Below are positions 45,599-57,095 of a DNA stretch of 64,000 nt, piece after piece; within the stretch, counting starts at the first letter, position 1; every line of letters begins with the position of its first letter. The notes beneath the pieces are model-generated. The model searched no databases, was not told the DNA's origin, and saw only the letters and a program-made list of their open reading frames with translations. The stretch covers positions 103,875,332 through 103,939,331 of the forward strand of contig JAAALK010000079.1 of assembly GCA_019279435.1 (NCBI GenBank). The letters run 5' to 3'. Made by a program: the position numbers and the translations under genes. This stretch comes from Zizania palustris (taxonomy: Eukaryota; Streptophyta; Magnoliopsida; Poales; Poaceae).

Positions 45599-47197
45599 AT
45601 GGTAGATAACAGCGGTACCCCTCCATCTGATTTTAATGACTGTGTCTCACGACGTGCTCTACTAGAGTCTCAGCGGCAGACCCAACATTCCATCGAACGT
45701 ATCGCGCGTACTGTGGCTGACCTAGTGGACCGAATGACTGCCTTGGAAACACGCTTGCCTGCTGCACGAGCCAACGATGACCATGTTGAAGAGGAAGACG
45801 ACCATGTTGAGGAGGAAGACGACCTATCCTATGCCAGAAACAATGCCATTGACCCTGACGAGGCTACACGTCATCGCTTTCAGTTCAACCGTCAAGGTAT
45901 GGGCGGCCACCGCAACCGCCATCCACGAGGTAACAATGACAACCACAGGAACAATGATCCCTACTCTAAGGTAAAATTTTCAGTACCTCCTTTTGCTGGC
46001 ACCTATGATTCAGATGCATATTTAGATTGGGAGATGTCAGTCGAACAAAAATTTAATGCTCACATGGTTCCTGCTATCCACCGCGTGCGCTTAGCTACTA
46101 GTGACTTCACTGGATATGCTCTTCTTTGGTGGACTGAAATAGTTCAGGTTGGCAATGAACCACAAACTTGGAATATGTTAAAACGGCAAATGCGTGGTAG
46201 ATGGGTCCCTCCTTCATATAAACGTAATTTGAGAAAAAAATTGCAGCGCCTAAACCAAGGAAATAAATCGGTAGAGGAGTATTATCAGGAGTTGCAAATA
46301 GGTTGCATGCGTGCTGAAATTGAGGAGGACAATGAGGATAAAATGGCCCGTTTTTATGGTGGTTTAAGGCGTGAAATTCAGGATATCATTGATTATAAAG
46401 AATACAATACTATCACTCGTCTTTTCCACCTTGCTATGCTTGCAGAAAAAGAATTGCAGGGTCGCCAACAACCACAACGCAGCCTGAGGACCAACACTGG
46501 TGGTGCTACTTCACGCACAAGTGGGCAGCAGCAACGACCACCACCACCACCTTCTCGACCGATGGCTACGTCAGCACCTTCTACATCTACAGCCCAGGCT
46601 GAGAGCTCCAAGGCTGCAGCATCCAAGGCGCCAGCCAAGCCCCCCTCCTCGGCGGCCTCTACTGCACGTTCTGCAGCGATCCAGTGTCACCGATGCAAAG
46701 GATTTGGCCACGTTATGAAGGACTGCCCTAGTCAGCGGGCTTATATTGCTACGGAAGATGATGGATACGTAAGTGCTAGTGATGTTGAAGATGAATATGC
46801 ACTTGCTGCTAACATTGTAGGAGATGACGATACATTCGACGATGACGCTGTTTTTGCACCGGATGCCCTTGCCGACCATGAAGCACTTATTGTACAACGT
46901 GTCTTGAGCACTCACATGGAGCAGGACGATCGGGCACAACGGAATAATCTGTTTCAGACCTTCTTCCTCGTCAATGACCGTCGTGTACGTGTCATCATCG
47001 ACAGCGGTAGTTGCAACAATTTGGTGAGCCACGACATGGTAACGAAGCTTCAACTTCCCACACGTGTGCATCCACACCCTTACCATGTGCAATGGTTCAA
47101 CAATAACGGTAAGGTCAAGGTAACACAAACTGCTCACATCAAATTTTCCATTGGTACATACTTCGGAGTTGCTGATTTTGATGTAGTACCAATGTAA
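45599..47197 (+). pseudogene. Crm gag and protease, ended by a single stop
   Basis: The ATG at 45599 (MVDNSGTPPSD) gives 532 codons. Domains: an N-terminal helical region with a short acidic repeat (DHVEEEDDHVEEED), a retrotransposon gag domain (residues ~125-290; YLDWEMSVEQKF), an S/A/P-rich linker, a CCHC knuckle near 362 (CHRCKGFGHVMKDC) and the aspartic protease (VIIDSGSCNNLV near 466). TAA at 47195 stands where a glutamine codon (CAA) is expected before SCSLLLGRPWEYD, and pol continues in the same frame, so one C-to-T change splits the gag-pol polyprotein. Confidence 0.87.
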
Positions 47198-50100
47198 TCA
47201 TGTTCTCTGTTACTTGGTAGACCTTGGGAGTATGATACTGATGCTACACACCATGGTAGGAGCAATAAGTACACATTTATTTATAAAGGAAAGAAAGTTA
47301 CATTGCTTCCTATGACTCCTGCTGAAATTGTGAAATTTGAACAAGAAAAACATGCTAAGGACGCACAAAAGAGCAAACAACCTTCTGAAAATCAGCAAGT
47401 AGCCAAAACGCTTTCGAGGCAACAGAAAGATAAACTTGCTTCTCCTTCTTCATCACAAGTTATTAATCTGAAAGGACGTGTCATGCTTGCAACTAAAACT
47501 GACCTTGCTGAAATTTGTGATGATACTCCCAAGATATATGGCTTGATTTGCACGAACATGCTGTTTTCACTTGCGCACATTCCTAGCTCTGTTTCTGTTG
47601 CAGTCACTGACCTTTTGCAGGAGTTTAAAGATGTTTTTCCTACTGAGATACCACCCGGGCTGCCACCGATACGCGACATCGAGCACCAAATTGATTTGGT
47701 CCCAGGAGCGTCTCTTCCTAATCGTGCAGCGTACCGTACCAATCCAGAGGAGACAAAAGAAATTGAGCGCCAAGTACAGTACCTTCTTGATCGTGGGTAC
47801 GTCCGTGAAAGCCTTAGTCCTTGTGCAGTACCCGTTCTTTTGGTACCTAAGAAAGATGGTAGTTGGCGCATGTGTGTTGATTGTCGTGCTATTAATAATA
47901 TCACCATTCGATATCGACACCCTATTCCTAGATTGGATGACATGCTTGATGAGCTTAGTGGTGCCATTATCTTTTCTAAGATCGATCTCCGTAGTGGCTA
48001 CCACCAAATTCGCATGAAACTAGGTGATGAATGGAAAACTGCTTTTAAAACAAAGTTTGGATTATATGAGTGGCTTGTCATGCCTTTTGGACTTACTAAT
48101 GCACCTAGTACCTTCATGCGCTTGATGAATGAAGTCCTACGGCACTTTATAGGACGCTTTGTGGTTGTATACTTTGATGATATCTTGGTTTATAGCAAGT
48201 CTCTCACTGAACATGTTGAACACTTACGTGCTGTTTTTTCTGTCCTCCGTGAGGCTAGAATGTTTGGTAACCTTGAGAAGTGCACGTTTTGCACGGATCG
48301 AGTTGTGTTTCTTGGATATGTTGTCACTTCACAGGGTATTGAGGTTGACGCGGCAAAGGTAGAAGCAATCAACAGCTGGCCGCATCCCCAAACTATCACA
48401 CAGGTACGTAGTTTTCTTGGTCTTGCAGGTTTCTACCGGCGTTTTGTGAAAGATTTCAGCACCATAGCCGGCCCTTTGCATGAGTTGTCCAAGAAGGGAG
48501 TTACTTTTACTTGGGAGCCAGCACATGAACAAGCTTTTGCCACACTCAAAGATCGTCTTACACATGCACCTCTACTTCAGCTACTCGACTTCAGTAAGCC
48601 TTTTGAGCTAAAATGTGATGCTAGTGGGTTTGGATTAGGAGGTGTGCTGCTACAAGGAGGTAAACCCGTGGCCTATTTTAGTGAAAAATTACATGGTCCA
48701 CAGTTGAATTATTCTACCTATGATAAGGAATTATATGCCTTAGTGCGTGTGCTTGAAACTTGGCAACATTACCTTTTGCCTAAGGAGTTTATTATTCATT
48801 CGGATCATGAAGCATTGAAGCATATACGTAGTCAAGCAAATCTGAATAAACGACATGCTAAATGGGTAGAATTTATTGAGACTTTTCCATATATCATTAA
48901 GCATAAGAGAGGGAAAGATAATGTGATTGCCGATGCTTTATCTAGACGTTATACTTTGCTTTCTCAACTTGATTATAAGATCTTTGGTTTAGAAACATTG
49001 AAGGACATGTATGCTACTGATTTGGACTTCAAAGATGCTTTTGCAAATTGTACAGATGACCATGCTTGGAACAAATATGTGCTGAATAATGGATATCTTT
49101 TTCGTGCTAACAAGTTATGTGTGCCGGCTACCTCTCTTCGCTTGTTGTTATTGCAGGAAGCACATGGTGGTGGTTTGATGGGTCATTTTGGATCAAAGAA
49201 AACCGAAGATGTGCTGTCCACACACTTCTATTGGCCTAGGATGAGACGCGATGTTGAGCGCTATGTGGCACGATGCACTATTTGCAATAAAGCTAAGTCC
49301 CGTCTAAACCCACATGGTCTTTATATGCCTCTGCCCGTTCCTAGTGTACCTTGGGAGGATATTTCTATGGATTTTGTGTTAGGATTACCTAGAACTAGGA
49401 GGGGGAGAGATAGTATTTTTGTGGTGGTAGATCGTTTCTCTAAAATGGCGCATTTTATACCTTGTCACAAGAGCGACGACGCTACAAATGTTGCTGATTT
49501 GTTTTTCAGAGAGGTCGTACGCTTGCATGGAGTTCCCAATACCATCGTTTCATATCGTGATGCTAAATTTTTAAGTCATTTTTGGACGACGTTGTGGCAT
49601 AAGTTGGGGACGAAGCTGCTGTTTTCTACTACTTGTCACCCCCAAACGGATGGACAAACGGAGGTCGTCAACCGTACATTGTCCACCATGCTGAGGGCTG
49701 TCTTGAAGACCAACTTGAAGCTTTGGGAAGAGTGTCTACCTCATATTGAGTTTGCATATAATAGGTCAGTACACTCCACTACTAAGGTGAGTCCGTTTCA
49801 AGTGGTCTATGGATTTAATCCGCGTGCTCCTATTGATTTGCTACAATTGCCACCATCTGAAAAATTGAATTTTGATGCTACTACACGTGCTGAATTATTG
49901 CTGAAGATGCATGAAACTACTAAAGCAAACATAGAGAAAATTAATGAGAAATATCGTGCTTATGGTAGTAAGGGTAGAAAAGAGATAACATTTGAACCGG
50001 TGATCTTGTTTGGTTGCACTTGCGCAAGGATCGTTTTCCTGATTTGAGAAAGTCTAAATTGATGCCCCGTGCTGATGGTCCTTTCCGTGTGCTTGAGAAG
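47198..50100 (+). pseudogene. Crm pol: RT, RNase H, integrase (integrase active site lost, truncated)
   Basis: Same frame as gag. The RT has all main motifs (LRSGYHQIRM, MPFGLTNAPSTF, YFDDILVYS at ~48170). RNase H follows (CDASGFGLGGVLLQ). The integrase zinc module is present (H..GHFG, CTIC). In the core the second catalytic aspartate is replaced (SYRDAKF for SDRDxKF, ~49548, GAT to TAT). A one-base deletion near 49998-50003 shifts the frame in the last ~100 bp, and the sequence ends in FRVLEK at 50100. The coding region is otherwise open for ~930 codons, so it decayed little before truncation. Confidence 0.88.
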
Positions 50101-51357
50101 ATAAAAAACCCTAGGGGTATTTCGGTCTTTTCCATTTTTATTCAGCGTCTGTAAAAAACCCTAGGGGTATTTCTGCATTTTTCCATTTAATGGGCTGCCT
50201 ATAAATAGGCCCCAATATCCTAGGGTTAGGGCACCCATTTTCGAAATACACTTTCCTAATTTCTTAAACAGTGGGTCATTTTTCTTGCATCGTGTTCTTC
50301 CGTGTATGCGCCGCCGGCCTTCTTTTTCCTTTCAAAACCGCCGCCGGTAATTTTTTCTTGCCACCGCAGTTGAGTAATATTCTCCGTGCACTGTTGTTTT
50401 TCTCTTGGCTGTGATTTCCTTCTACAAGCATTAGTATCCTAGGCATCTAGCAGCCTGTGCGCTAGCAGCCTAGCCTGCGTTGTCTGCCTTGTGCGGCTGC
50501 AACATCTAGATCTGCAGTGCGGCAGCTAGCTCCTATGTGTGGCAGCGCTGCTGTGCGGCTAGGCGCCTAGGCACGGCAGCTCTGCTAGGCTTTGCGTGCG
50601 GCAGCTTGCAACCTGTGCGGCGAGCGGTCTTGTCCCTTCCAGTTGGTGCGCACGGCACTGTGTTGAGGAATCAACAGCAGGACACACATTAATCAACCGA
50701 GGAACAACTTCAACGTGGGGCCCACGATAGCATCGTCGGCGGAATGTTCTTGAAGCCAGGTGCATGGAAATCGAGGTAAAAGGTTTACTGTTACTGCACG
50801 TCTCTTCGTGTATATCTCCTAATCTTGCATAGGGAAACGTGCCTAATCATTTGCTTAATTTGCTGTCCAGATTAATGTTTGAGTGCTGTTAGTACTTTTC
50901 AATACTTTCTGGAACATCCGGTTGCATGTGATGAAATACTGCTAAGAAGTATTTTTTATTATGAATGTATTTCATCTGTTGATTTAATCTTTGTGCTGTT
51001 AGTTGGCTCATCTGCTGTTTTGATTAAATAGATGTTATTAAATCTGGTGTTTTAATCTGTGCACTATTTTTATTTTGGTTGGAACTTCACTGTTTATCAT
51101 CTTCATGTTTGTTGGTCTGATTAAATGTCTATGAGTTAATTAATCTGTTAATCTGCCTTTAAGCACTGTGTTGGTGTCTTTTTGTTTAGGACACCGGTCG
51201 TTTTTAGGCTAGACCATTTTAGGTTCCGTTGATCTATTTATTTTTTCCCTTGTTAGTCATTTGAGGTGCGTTGGGTGTTGGGAGCAGGCCATTGATTAGA
51301 AAGAATTTTTTAGGCGCCCATTCACCCCCCCCTCTGGTCGCTACTTTCGGTCCTGCA
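50101..51357 (+). repeat. Cop4 3' LTR, 5'-truncated
   Basis: Matches 5' LTR positions from about 36340 to the end (TCCTGCA, then the ACGGG duplication). The missing first ~490 bp include the hairpin region but not the TATA box (50200). A 36-bp segment is missing relative to the 5' LTR near 50600. Confidence 0.93.
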
Positions 51358-51362
51358 ACGGG

Positions 51363-52400
51363 GGCATGCTTTATTTATATATGTAAAGTCAATACACATG
51401 CGCCATTTCCAAGAAGATTTCTTCCTAACGAAGACTTGGTTTGCTAGCCACTCCGTATGAGCTACCTCTCTGATAATCCCAGCCTTCAACAACTTTTCCA
51501 CTTCATCTTTAGCAAGGATAGCCCTCTCCGTAGATAGCTTCTGGAGTCTTTGCCGGACAGGACGAACCTTCGGGTTCACATGTAAACTATGATCAATAAT
51601 ATCCCGACTGATTCCGGTAATGTCCTCATCGGACCAAGCAAAGATATCTAAATTCTCTTCAACTACTTTTTTTGTAACGATGTAGCGACTTCTGGAGTCA
51701 AGTCCTTGCCAAACTGAAATGAATATTCTTTGCCGTCTTTGACAGTAACCTTCGTTATAATTTCCCCTTCAGGGCTTGGCCTTGGGAAGTACTTCTTCGA
51801 AGGTTCGCCTGAAATAGAAAAATCTTTCGAGTTGCCTTGCACGTTGTTCACCTGTCTTGGGTGAAGAGGAGGGCCATGACCATACTCCGCTCTTCGCGCA
51901 GTGGCCTGATCTCCGAAAACAGCGAGCACTCCTGCTTGTGTGGGCATCTTCATACACAGATAATTATGATGCGCCATAGCTCCGAATTGATTCAACATGC
52001 CCCTTCTGAAAATAACATTGTAGGCATATGGGGCATCCACAACATCAAAAATCACTTCCTTCGTCCTGGACAATAGCCCCTCTCCGAAAGTAACCTCCAG
52101 GCCTATTTGGCTGAGGGCATCAAGAGGAGGTCCTGCGAAGCCTTGCAAAGGATGAGCTCCTGGAAGAAGATGCTTCCTAGAGATGCAGAGTTGATTGAAA
52201 GCTTGGACGAAGATAATATCCACCGAACCTCAGTCCCTGCTATGTCGGCAGTGATGACAATTGGGTCCGCAGGTGGAAACTTTATGCCAGCTGCATCATC
52301 TGCAGAAAAAGATATTGGTACATGGGACCATTCAGGCATAGCAGCTGCGGACGAAGAAGTTCCAATATGGCCCACTTATCGGACATATTCTCTTCTCTGC
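51363..52400 (-). pseudogene. TatA protease and RT N-terminus (broken)
   Basis: Continues TatA pol right of Cop4. At 51363-51579 is the RT fingers region (KLLKAGIIREV, WRMCIDFTYINKACP), which joins in frame with 35852 across the Cop4 site. At 51663-52223 is the protease and the linker after it (IIFVQAFNQLCISRKHLLP, FGDQATARRAEYGH). The catalytic DGGSSADI motif expected just upstream is disrupted by a shift near 52225, so the protease is dead. Between 51580 and 51660 the frame is interrupted again. Confidence 0.82.
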
Positions 52401-53932
52401 CTCTTCGACATACTTTCGAGGGTCCCTCCTCCGGAGATGGGGAGGACTACTCTTTTCCCTCGATCCTGACCATCTTCCTGCTTCGGAGGTGGCATAACAT
52501 TGACCACCGGAGGCCGTCTTGTAGGGTCGAAGTTATCTATATGCGCCACAGCCTGGACGGGCTCCGGACGCACTTCAGTCGGAACTCAGTCGGTAGTGCC
52601 TTGACCCGAAGTTCTTTCAATGTACTCGCCTCTTAAAGCGAGTATAGATTTACACGCATCAGTTGCATGACTTCGATTCTCACCATGGACACAGCAGAAA
52701 AAGGCCTGGGCTTTACTAGCCGGCTTCCTTGGCTGCCTCCAGCCACTAGTCTTGCTTTCTTGAAGATTGCAAAGTCCTAGGGGCAAATTTCTGCGGAGGT
52801 GCAATGTTCAAGACTTCTGAACGAGGATGCTTTTTCCCCCGACGCCTGTCATGCTGAGCTTTGAAGCTAGGCCCCTACGACTGTGTTGAAGTCTTTACTT
52901 CCATCTTGACTTCTTGCATGATTGACAGAGTTGCGGCAGTTCTCCGAAGCCACCCCTCTTCTGACCTTGCATACTCTTCGAAATAAGACATCAACTGAGC
53001 AACAGAAGATATCTGCTTTCGGTGAAGTTTATCAAGGAGGCCCGCATGGGTAACTCCCTCTCGAGCTGCATCTACTACGGAGGATGTAGTTAACCCTCGA
53101 ATTTGCGACTTCGTATGAGCGAAGCGCTTGAAATACTGCCTTAAAGTCTCTCTGGGGAGCTGCTTCACCTGGAAAAGACTTCCTGTTGACATTGGGGGTA
53201 CGAAGGTACCCTGAAAATTGCTTATGAACTTCTTTCTTAATTGCTCGCAGGTTCTGATTGACCCTGGCTTCAAGGACCAGAACCACCGTAGTGCTACTCC
53301 TTCAAGATAGCTAGAGGAAAACATTTTGCCATGGTGTCTCGTACTCCCCCGCTGGCCTCAATTGCCAATGCATAAGAGCGGGAGAACTCCCCTGGGTCTT
53401 CATCTCCGGAATATTTACAAAGCTTCGAGGTTTTGAACTTAGGGTCGAAGCGAACTTTCTGTATCTCAGGATGCAGCGGAGATTCAGTGTCGAAGGAAGC
53501 GTTCTCCGGGGCTTCGGGATAAGGAAGTTCGTCATCTTCAGGCACTTCGGGGATGACTGGGATGGCCTGAGAATGAAGCCTGTCTACGACTTCTTGCCGC
53601 CACCTTGCTACTTCATCTTGGAGGCTGGCCATTTGAGTGGCCATATCGCCAAGACCATCTTCATCTCCTCCGGAAGGGCCTTCCGGGTCTTGAGAACTGT
53701 ATGCATCAGTTCGAAGTGGAACTTGAGGTGGAAGAGGAACTCCGGTTGGCCGAAGTATGGAAAGAGTTCCTGGAGGAACATCGTACGCTCGAGGAAGAGG
53801 AATCCTTTTCGGAGTCTGAGGTGGAGGAAAAGTCGAAGGTCCTCCGACCTCAACTGTGTTTGAAGATCATGCTCCGGAGGTCCGAGGGGACCTCCGGGTA
53901 GGGCTACCACCTGAACTCCGCTTGGGAGGCAT
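52401..53932 (-). pseudogene. TatA gag (broken)
   Basis: Starts at the minus-strand ATG at 53932 (MPPKRSSGGSP), ~45 nt inside the primer-binding site. An S/P/R-rich N-terminus and acidic region come first; the retrotransposon-gag domain is at 52875-53644 (RFDPKFKTSKLCKYSGDEDP, WFWSLKPGSIRTCEQLRKKF, FQGTFVPP, YFKRFAHTKSQIRG). A knuckle-like FCCVHGENRSHATDAC follows near 52690. A stop near 53885, a frameshift near 53290-53320 (the two overlapping gag frames) and further stops around 52870-52900 break it. Confidence 0.83.
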
Positions 53933-53977
53933 GGTTTGAGAACTTGGTAGAGAATGAATTTTTTTGGACTAGGTTTC

Positions 53978-53994
53978 CCACGGACGGTGCCAAC
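53978..53994 (-). other. TatA primer-binding site
   Basis: Minus strand TTGGCACCGTCCGTGGG directly inside the 5' LTR, matching TTGGTGCCGTCCGTGGG of TatB at 57096. It is not the initiator-Met type; I do not assign the tRNA. Confidence 0.75.
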
Positions 53995-54490
53995 TGTTGG
54001 CGTAAAAGATTACGCTAACAGGTTTTCAGAGTTTAGAAACTAACAAACGAAGTGTTTGTGAAATGAACTATTTCAAGCCTCCGAATTGGATAATAACTCG
54101 AAGTAGTTTGAAGATGTGTATTGAATAACTTAGTATTCGATCCTCCTTACAGGGTAAAATGGGGGGTATTTATAGGCCCAAACATTAAGGAAAATACCCT
54201 TTTACCCCTCTATTACAACCTACATAGTGGAAACTACTCGGTACCCTTAATAGGGCTAAGACGGTAAAAGACTAATCTAATGAGGAAGAAGATAAGCATT
54301 CCATCCTAGCTGACAAAGAAGCTCTCGAAAGAGTCAATGTTCGAAGATATACTCTGAACTAGAGTTCGCCTCCATCCTTCGAACTTGATCCAATATACTT
54401 CCGGAGATAGATGCAGGAAACCTTTGATTAAATCACCTGCCTTGTCTTGTTACAGTAATAACCCCGAAGATGAAGTATTTTCCCCCAACA
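53995..54490 (-). repeat. TatA 5' LTR
   Basis: 496 bp. Minus-strand TATAAATA at 54167-54174. It holds the 32 bp missing from the 3' LTR. Right flank ATGGT. Confidence 0.93.
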
Positions 54491-54495
54491 ATGGT

Positions 54496-54848
54496 ATATG
54501 CGCATATATGTCGGGATAATGATATTCATGCTAACAAAGATAACAAAGCATTTATGTTCTATACATGCTTAACAAAAAACCAATGTGGAGAAAAATCAAG
54601 ACACCTCTTCAACGACGTTGGAGCTAGGATAGAATATTATTTTTATTTCTTTTTAGCTTCATATCAACATGCATTGTAATTTTCTTTTAGTCGGAACTCT
54701 TAATCAGGGGTTTTCTCTACAGAGATGTAATTAACAGAATTATTATGTAAGCGTATTAATTCTGGAAGTAATGGATTCACAATGTCTGATATTTCATTTT
54801 TTTGCATTTAAATCAAACTAACTTATATCTAACGATTTGTGGATAAGG
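54496..54848. other. Spacer, nothing recognised
   Basis: AT-rich, with a few short chance ORFs. It includes the left 8-bp duplication of the MITE at 54841-54848. Confidence 0.55.
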
Positions 54849-55418
54849 TAGAGATGGCAACGGGTACCCGAAACCCGAGTACCCGATGGGTTTTACCTGA
54901 TAAGAAGACGTGTATGAAATAATATCTTCACCCGTGGGTGCCTTATTGGGCAAAAACCTCTACCCAACGGGTAGAGCGGGTGCGAGTGCGGGTGCATAGT
55001 ACCCGTACCCACTTACCCGTGGGTAAAATACACCCGAAGACCCATGTGCATTTCCCTTCAAATTCAGCCCATTCGTGGCCCATATAGTAGTATCTCAAAT
55101 ACATATATATACTCGAATACATATATATATTAGTGTGTAAGTAATATGCTCCAATGATCTATTAGACTATATTTTTGGTGTAAATTGTTGTTACTTGTAG
55201 ATGCATATGCCATTTTTCAGTGATATATTTATGATTCATGGCGGGTCTAAAATCGGGTGTGGGTTACCTGTCGGGTACAAATACCTGCGCGGTTGTGGGT
55301 GTGGGTAAGTTTTTGTACCCGTGAGCAGGTGTGGTTTTTGTAGCGGTTAAATTTTCATCTGGCGGGTGCGGGTATGAGCGGGTAATACCCAACGGGTACG
55401 TACCGGTTGCCATCTCTA
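54849..55418. mobile_element. hAT-type MITE (570 bp)
   Basis: Terminal inverted repeats TAGAGATGGCAACGGGTAC and its near-complement (18 of 19 match) are flanked by 8-bp duplications GGATAAGG / GGATAAGA. The subterminal regions are full of GGGTACCCG/CGGGTA words in both orientations. There is no coding capacity. An 8-bp duplication and this TIR type indicate the hAT superfamily; transposition would need a transposase in trans. Confidence 0.85.
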
Positions 55419-55698
55419 GGATAAGACCCTCTCCGCGTACTTATTTCTAAAGGGGACCCGTTTTCCCATCGTCAGATTATGGCATGCCCAGTGGGACATA
55501 CTTTTCCCATCATCTTTGAGTTCCGACATAAATTACAATAAAAATAATATACGCAAGCAAAATATATTCATGCTGGACATGATATGACATAAAAAATATG
55601 TGTTCATACATGCTAAATATCTCATACCAAATTTTTATTTTTGGCCAAATATAAAATGCGCATGAGAAAACTAACATATAGTTTTCTTTGTGACAAGG

Positions 55699-56596
55699 AT
55701 GGCGGGGCGAGTACAACCTTTCATCACGATGCGCTTTGGTTTGTTTTGGGTGGACATCCCTATGGGTCCCTTCCAAGCGGCCAATAGTGGCAGTTCACTT
55801 GAGACAACTGCTTCATCACCAACCCTAGTAGGCTAGGACCAAGAAGTGGACTCCAAGCAACATGATGAGTTTGTCCCTATCATGTCCAAGTCTGCTAAGA
55901 GAAGGGAAAGGGCAGCTGCGAAGGCACGTGAGGCCTCCTCACAAGAGTTGATCAATATTGTTCATGAAGCACCTTCCTCAGATGTGCTACCTCCTGGGTT
56001 TACTAGGAGCACACGTGGCAAGGCGGGAATCCACAAGCCCTCACCAAGGTTTCGTTACACAACAGTTGGCGAGTGGCCTATTCATAAAAAGAAGACATGT
56101 CCGTCAAAGGCGAAGCCAACTAACCCAATGGCAAGTTCTCCATTGGTTCATGTAATTGGAAAATAGGTTGTAATGACAAAGCATAATGAAGCTCCAATGG
56201 TGGTTGCACCATCGAAGCCCACAGTGGCAACATCTTCATCTACAAAGGTGATGCTGAATCAAACTCAGCGTTTGCAGCCACTTGATAAAGGAAAGGCTGT
56301 GATGGTGGATGAAACTCACCACCAATAGCCCTTGAACAAAGTCAAGAGCAACACGATGGTGCGAGAAGCTTCACCATCTCATGACATAGCATACAAGATA
56401 ACAAGCCAACTTCAATCTGATGTGCCAGAGTTCATCCCCACACTAGTCAATAAATCTAGCAGGGCATGATGCAAATCAAAAAAGAAGCGCACACTCCAAT
56501 GGCAAGGGGTTTATCTCACGCCCGAAGAGGTTAAATTGGGCTATATAGATCCAACGGAGGTGCCTTCTGATCCAGAGTCATCACTATCACCAATAC
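55699..56596 (+). pseudogene. Decayed ORF of unknown origin, cut by TatB
   Basis: One reading frame starting at ATG 55699 stays recognisable for ~300 codons, with only four stops: TAG 55834, TAG 56164, TAG 56326, TGA 56467. It ends where the TatB LTR begins. Composition is lysine/serine/proline-rich, with a basic helix (AKRRERAAAKAREA) and an acidic end (DPTEVPSDPESSLSP). No domain recognised. Candidates are the N-terminal ORF of a non-LTR element or a retrogene/gene fragment. The four stops could each come from one C-to-T change in CAG, CAA or CGA codons. Confidence 0.45.
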
Positions 56597-56599
56597 AAT

Positions 56600-57094
56600 T
56601 GTTGGGGGAAAATACTTCATCCCCAGGGTCTCTATAGTTATAAGACAAAGACAATTTACTAGACCAAAGTTCAAGACTTAACTCCGGCCTCGCATATGAT
56701 CAAGCTCGGAGAATCCGTCCAGATTTCTGTTAGGAGTATAACTTCGAAGGTTCAGTCTTCAGAGAGCTTATCTGCCAACAAGGATAGAAGACTTATCTTC
56801 TTTCTAATCAGATTAGTCTTTTACCATTTTAACCCTATTAGGGGTACCGAAATAGTTTCCACTATGTCGGTTGTAACTGAGGGGTAAAAAGGTCTTTTCC
56901 TTAAGATGTTTACCTATAAATACCCCCCATTCTCACCTTGTAATGATCATCAAATACTCAACTATCCAATACATAACATCGAACTACTTCGAGCTATTAT
57001 CCTATTAGGAGGCTTGAAATGGTCCTCTTCACAAACTCCTCGTTTGTTAGTCCTTAATCTTCAGAACCTGTTAGCATAATCTTTTACGCCAATA
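56600..57094 (+). repeat. TatB 5' LTR
   Basis: 495 bp, starting TGTTGGGGGAAAATACTTCA and ending CGCCAATA where CA is expected (C to T). TATAAATA at 56915-56922. Confidence 0.9.
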
Positions 57095-57095
57095 G

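Larger units (their letters stand above)
43479..50100 (+). mobile_element. Crm: CRM-like Ty3/Gypsy element, 3' truncated, inside Cop4
   Basis: 5' LTR 43479-44389 bounded TGATG...CATCA, initiator-Met primer-binding site, untranslated leader, and a gag-pol reading frame from 45599. It breaks off within the integrase C-terminal region at 50100 and joins directly to the middle of the Cop4 3' LTR. There is no 3' LTR, so neither age nor duplication can be checked (CATGT at 43474-43478 would be the left copy). TGATG/CATCA termini and polyprotein coding sequence inside the LTR are features I associate with the centromeric CRM lineage; no chromodomain is visible because the 3' end is gone. Confidence 0.8.
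35858..51357 (+). mobile_element. Cop4: SIRE-like Copia inserted in the TatA reverse transcriptase
   Basis: 5' LTR 35858-37638, truncated 3' LTR 50101-51357, flanking ACGGG duplications (35853-35857 and 51358-51362). Discounting one duplication, the TatA RT frame is continuous across the site, so the duplication is correct. gag-pol runs from 37704 to 43478, where a CRM-like Gypsy begins. A later deletion removed the Gypsy 3' end, the Cop4 3' internal region and the first ~490 bp of the 3' LTR. About 28 substitutions over ~1.25 kb of aligned LTR by eye (about 2.2%). Confidence 0.93.
10521..54490 (-). mobile_element. TatA: Tat-lineage Ty3/Gypsy element, host of the nested insertions
   Basis: The two ends are the LTRs 10521-10984 and 53995-54490, both TGTTGGCG...CCCCCAACA on the plus strand, flanked by the 5-bp duplication ATGGT (10516-10520 and 54491-54495). 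Orientation is minus: primer-binding site at ~53978-53994, gag from 53932 downward, then protease, reverse transcriptase, RNase H and integrase ending at 33104. An extra ORF reads in the opposite direction near the 3' LTR. Subtracting Cop3 and Cop4 with one duplication each leaves about 11.1 kb. The two LTRs differ by about 18 substitutions in 464 aligned bp by eye (3.9%). The gene order, the second RNase H and the antisense ORF place it in the Tat lineage (RIRE2/Grande-like). Confidence 0.93.
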
